Source of the DNA: an uncultured Asticcacaulis sp.
Lineage (GTDB): Bacteria; Pseudomonadota; Alphaproteobacteria; Caulobacterales; Caulobacteraceae
Length of the DNA stretch: 15,272 nucleotides
Reading direction: 5' to 3'
Assembly: GCA_946480525.1 (NCBI GenBank)
Contig: CAMLLA010000048.1
Coordinates: forward strand, 1-15,272
Shown here: positions 12,855-15,272 of the stretch, in pieces
Layout: the number at the start of each line of letters is the position of its first letter
Position numbering within the stretch: the stretch's first letter is position 1
Notes under the pieces: model-generated
What the model saw: only the letters and a program-made list of their open reading frames with translations
Database searches by the model: none
Told to the model about the DNA's origin: nothing
Made by a program: the position numbers and the translations under genes

Positions 12855-13871
12855 ATGGTTTCTTTTGGATCGATCTTGCCCGTTATTCAGTTCGAACAGG
12901 TTGGCAAACAGTTCAGCGCCTCCGGACGGACGCAGGCGGCGCTGAGCGATGTGACGCTGGATGTCCTGCCGGGCGAGGTGTTCGGGATCGTCGGCGCGTC
13001 GGGGTCCGGCAAATCGACCCTGGTACGGCTCATCAATCGGCTGGAACGTCCGACCTCGGGTAAGGTGAGGGTAGGCGGCCAGGACCTGTCGCAACTGGAT
13101 GCGCGCCGGCTGTCGGCCCTGCGGCATAAGCTGGGCATGATCTTCCAGCAGTTCGGCCTGCTGTCGTCCAAGACCGCCCGGCAAAATGTCCTGTTCGCGT
13201 TGCAGCTGGCCAGGCCCAGGCTTGAGGCCGCCGACCACGCCCGCGTCGATGACCTTCTGGCGCGTGTCGGACTGAAGGACCACGCCCATAAATATCCGGC
13301 GCAACTGTCCGGCGGGCAGAAGCAGCGCGTCGCCATCGCCCGCGCCCTGGCCAATGCGCCGGACATCCTTTTGTGCGACGAGCCGACCAGCGCCCTCGAT
13401 CCCGAGGCAACCCAAGGCGTGCTCGACCTGTTGGCGGAGCTCAATCGCGACCTGAAGCTGACGATTGTCCTGGTCACCCATGAAATGGACGTCGTGCGCC
13501 GGATCTGCGACCGTGTCGCGGTGCTCGATCATGGCCGTCTGGTTGAATTGGGGCCGGTCCGGCAAGTGCTGTTCAACCCGCAAAGCGAGGCCGCGACAGC
13601 CTTGATCGCGCCCCTGACTCCGGATATTCCGCCATCGGCCGGTATGCAGCCGCGACTGCGTCTGACCTATTTCGGCGACGTCGTCACCAGTGACGCCCTG
13701 AGTGCCGCGACGCAAGGGCTGGACGTCCGCTTCAGCATCGTCGCCGGCCAGGTATCAGCCTTGAAGGGCACGCCCTATGGGCAGCTCATCGTCGAGCTGG
13801 AGGGGCCGGGCAGGGCTGCGGCCGTTGAGCGCCTGATGACAAGGGGCGTTGAGGTGGAGGCAATCGCATGA
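12855..13871 (+). CDS. metN: Methionine ABC importer ATPase with NIL domain
   Basis: A 338-residue ABC ATPase that drives methionine import together with the next two genes. All nucleotide-binding motifs are intact: Walker [10 protein letters not shown] (47-55), Q-loop IFQQFGLL (96-103), signature LSGGQ (151-155), Walker [13 protein letters not shown] (171-182), and the H-loop His (H209). Residues 265-338 form the C-terminal NIL (ferredoxin-like) domain that in MetN binds methionine and inhibits transport when the cell has enough. The conserved ATPase part starts at about residue 9 ([12 protein letters not shown]), which fits the ATG at 12855, though the upstream GCAGG is a weak ribosome binding site. 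metI starts inside its stop codon. Confidence 0.93.
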   Translation: MVSFGSILPVIQFEQVGKQFSASGRTQAALSDVTLDVLPGEVFGIVGASGSGKSTLVRLINRLERPTSGKVRVGGQDLSQLDARRLSALRHKLGMIFQQFGLLSSKTARQNVLFALQLARPRLEAADHARVDDLLARVGLKDHAHKYPAQLSGGQKQRVAIARALANAPDILLCDEPTSALDPEATQGVLDLLAELNRDLKLTIVLVTHEMDVVRRICDRVAVLDHGRLVELGPVRQVLFNPQSEAATALIAPLTPDIPPSAGMQPRLRLTYFGDVVTSDALSAATQGLDVRFSIVAGQVSALKGTPYGQLIVELEGPGRAAAVERLMTRGVEVEAIA

Positions 13872-14539
13872 TTCCGGCGGACTTTTTCCGTAACCTGGAT
13901 GGCGCCGAAATCGCCCTGGCCAGTTGGGAAACCGTGGCCATGCTGTTCGGCTCGCTGCTGTTCAGCGTGGCCCTGGGCTTGCCGCTCGGCATCTGGCTGT
14001 TCGTTACGTCACCCCGCGGCCTGGCGCCCAACGCACCGCTCTATGGCGTGCTCAGCCTGGTCGTCAATGTCCTGCGGTCGATCCCGTTCGTCATCCTGTT
14101 CATCCTGCTGATCCCCGTGACCTTGGCGCTTGTCGGCACGTCTTTGGGAGTGCGTGGCGCCATTCCGCCGCTGGTTCTGGGCGCGGCGCCGTTCTTCGCC
14201 CGACTGGTTGAAAGCGCCTTGCGTGAAGTCGACCGCCCGGTCATCGAGGCCACCCAGGCTCTGGGCGCCAGCAACAGCCAGATCGTGCTCAGGGCGCTGC
14301 TGCCGGAAGCCATGCCGGGGTTGATTGCGGCGGTGACCGTGACCGCGATCGCACTGGTATCCTATACGGCCATGGCCGGTGTCGTCGGCGCCGGCGGCCT
14401 GGGCGACCTGGCGGTGCGCTATGGCTATCAAAGATTCCAGACCGATGTCATGGTCGTGACCGTGGCGCTGATCGTCATTCTTGTTCAGGGCCTGCAAATG
14501 GCCGGCGACGCGCTGGTGGCGCGCTTTCACAAACGATAG
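13868..14539 (+). CDS. metI: Methionine ABC importer permease
   Basis: A 223-residue inner-membrane permease of the MetI family, with about five transmembrane segments. The EAA coupling loop is clear: [20 protein letters not shown] (127-146) followed by EAMPG, the part that docks on Met[17 protein letters not shown] (68-83) and [26 protein letters not shown] (165-190) are further MetI landmarks. Its ATG overlaps the metN stop by four bases (ATGA), indicating translational coupling. The gene for the binding lipoprotein follows after 11 bp. Length and motifs are normal for the family. Confidence 0.94.
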   Translation: MIPADFFRNLDGAEIALASWETVAMLFGSLLFSVALGLPLGIWLFVTSPRGLAPNAPLYGVLSLVVNVLRSIPFVILFILLIPVTLALVGTSLGVRGAIPPLVLGAAPFFARLVESALREVDRPVIEATQALGASNSQIVLRALLPEAMPGLIAAVTVTAIALVSYTAMAGVVGAGGLGDLAVRYGYQRFQTDVMVVTVALIVILVQGLQMAGDALVARFHKR

Positions 14540-14550
14540 GAGTTACCCGG

Positions 14551-15272
14551 ATGACGTCACGCCGTATCTTCCTGCTGTCCGCCCTGGCGGTCACCGCCTG
14601 CGCGAAGCCCCAGCCGAAGGGGAGCGTCCTGACGGTCGCGGCGACGGCGGTGCCGCACGCCGAAATCCTCAAGGCCGTGACGCCGGACCTGAAGGCCCAG
14701 GGCATCGATCTTCAGGTCAAGGTGTTCAACGACTATGTCCAGCCGAACCTGCAGGTCGACCAGAAACTGATCGACGTAAACTACTTCCAGACCCTGCCGT
14801 ATCTGAACGCCTTCAATGCCGAACGCGGCACCAAGCTGGTGCCCGTGGTCGGTGTCCATGTCGAACCGTTCGGCGCCTATTCACGTAAGGTGAAAGCGAT
14901 CGCGGACCTTCGTCAGGGCGCCGTCATCGCGCTGCCGAATGATCCGACCAATACCGGCCGGGCGCTGATCCTGCTGCACAAGAACGGCCTGATCACGCTG
15001 AACAATCCGAACAATATCGCCGCGACGCCAAAGGACGTTGTCGCGAACCCCAGGGACTTTGTCTTCAAGGAACTGGAATCGCCGTCCCTGCCGCGCGTGC
15101 TGGGCGAGGTCGACCTGGCCCTGATCAATACCAACTATGCGCTGGACGCCGGGCTCAATCCGCAGTCGGACGCCTTGATTATCGAAGGCCCGGACAGCCC
15201 GTATCTCAACTATCTCGTCGCGCGTCCGGACAACAGGGACGATCCGCGCATCAAGGCGCTGGCGACGGCATT
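14551..15272 (+). CDS. metQ: Methionine-binding lipoprotein (NlpA/MetQ family), 3' end cut off
   Basis: The first 240 residues of the substrate-binding lipoprotein; the frame is open to the window edge, and by comparison with MetQ (about 270 residues) some 25-30 residues are missing. The signal peptide ends in the lipobox V14-T-A-C17. Family landmarks: VKVFNDYVQPN (57-67), DVNYFQTLPYL (75-85), GAYSRKVKAIADLRQGAVIALPNDPTNTGRAL (108-139), ELESPSLPR (174-182), ALINTNYALDAGLNP (190-204) and GPDSPYLNYLVARPDN (213-228). These match the methionine-binding NlpA group well. AGGAG lies eight bases before the ATG. The protein would capture methionine in the periplasm and deliver it to MetI; binding of D- or L-methionine specifically is assumed from the family. 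Confidence 0.92.
   Translation, partial: MTSRRIFLLSALAVTACAKPQPKGSVLTVAATAVPHAEILKAVTPDLKAQGIDLQVKVFNDYVQPNLQVDQKLIDVNYFQTLPYLNAFNAERGTKLVPVVGVHVEPFGAYSRKVKAIADLRQGAVIALPNDPTNTGRALILLHKNGLITLNNPNNIAATPKDVVANPRDFVFKELESPSLPRVLGEVDLALINTNYALDAGLNPQSDALIIEGPDSPYLNYLVARPDNRDDPRIKALATA

Overview
This window comes from a GC-rich (roughly 60% by eye) Gram-negative bacterium, most likely an alphaproteobacterium. Codon use, Caulobacterales/Sphingomonadales-like gene content and acidic RTX exoproteins suggest this, but the exact lineage is an inference. Genes cover both strands and no rRNA, tRNA, insertion sequence or CRISPR array was seen.

Left flank (1-3645). The 3' end of a ThuA-like gene is followed by a probable terminator and a HlyIII/PAQR-type seven-helix membrane protein on the plus strand. 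Convergent to them, on the minus strand and read right to left, is a cluster: an MFS transporter with an unusual methionine-rich two-helix N-terminal extension, a CusF-like copper-binding lipoprotein 11 bp behind it, and a single-domain rhodanese whose leader can form a hairpin over its own ribosome binding site. The CusF ligand set (H60, W68, M71, M73) is complete, so a copper-handling role for the MFS/lipoprotein pair is a reasonable hypothesis.

Control region (3646-4117). An AT-rich stretch with a 20-bp near-perfect palindrome lies upstream of the MFS operon. About 350 bp follow in which I see no convincing gene.

Central block (4118-11627). Three co-directional RTX (nonapeptide, calcium-binding) exoprotein genes encode 644, 461 and 1297 residues. 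None has an N-terminal signal peptide, a recognisable enzymatic domain or a single cysteine. All end in a homologous C-terminal type I secretion module. They share a seven-copy 'YVVD...GTGN...GN' module, and the largest also carries a triplicated beta-rich module. No type I secretion exporter genes lie in the window. A 16-bp-stem hairpin separates the first two genes, and a smaller one sits in the leader of the third.

Right flank (11628-15272). A YghU-type glutathione transferase follows. Next is a minus-strand promoter/terminator pair that would make a roughly 78-nt small RNA. The window ends in a metNIQ-type methionine ABC importer operon: ATPase with NIL domain, permease overlapping it by 4 bp, and a substrate-binding lipoprotein cut off by the window edge.

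The most novel items are the effector-less RTX trio with its shared modules, the MFS/CusF pairing, and the candidate small RNA.
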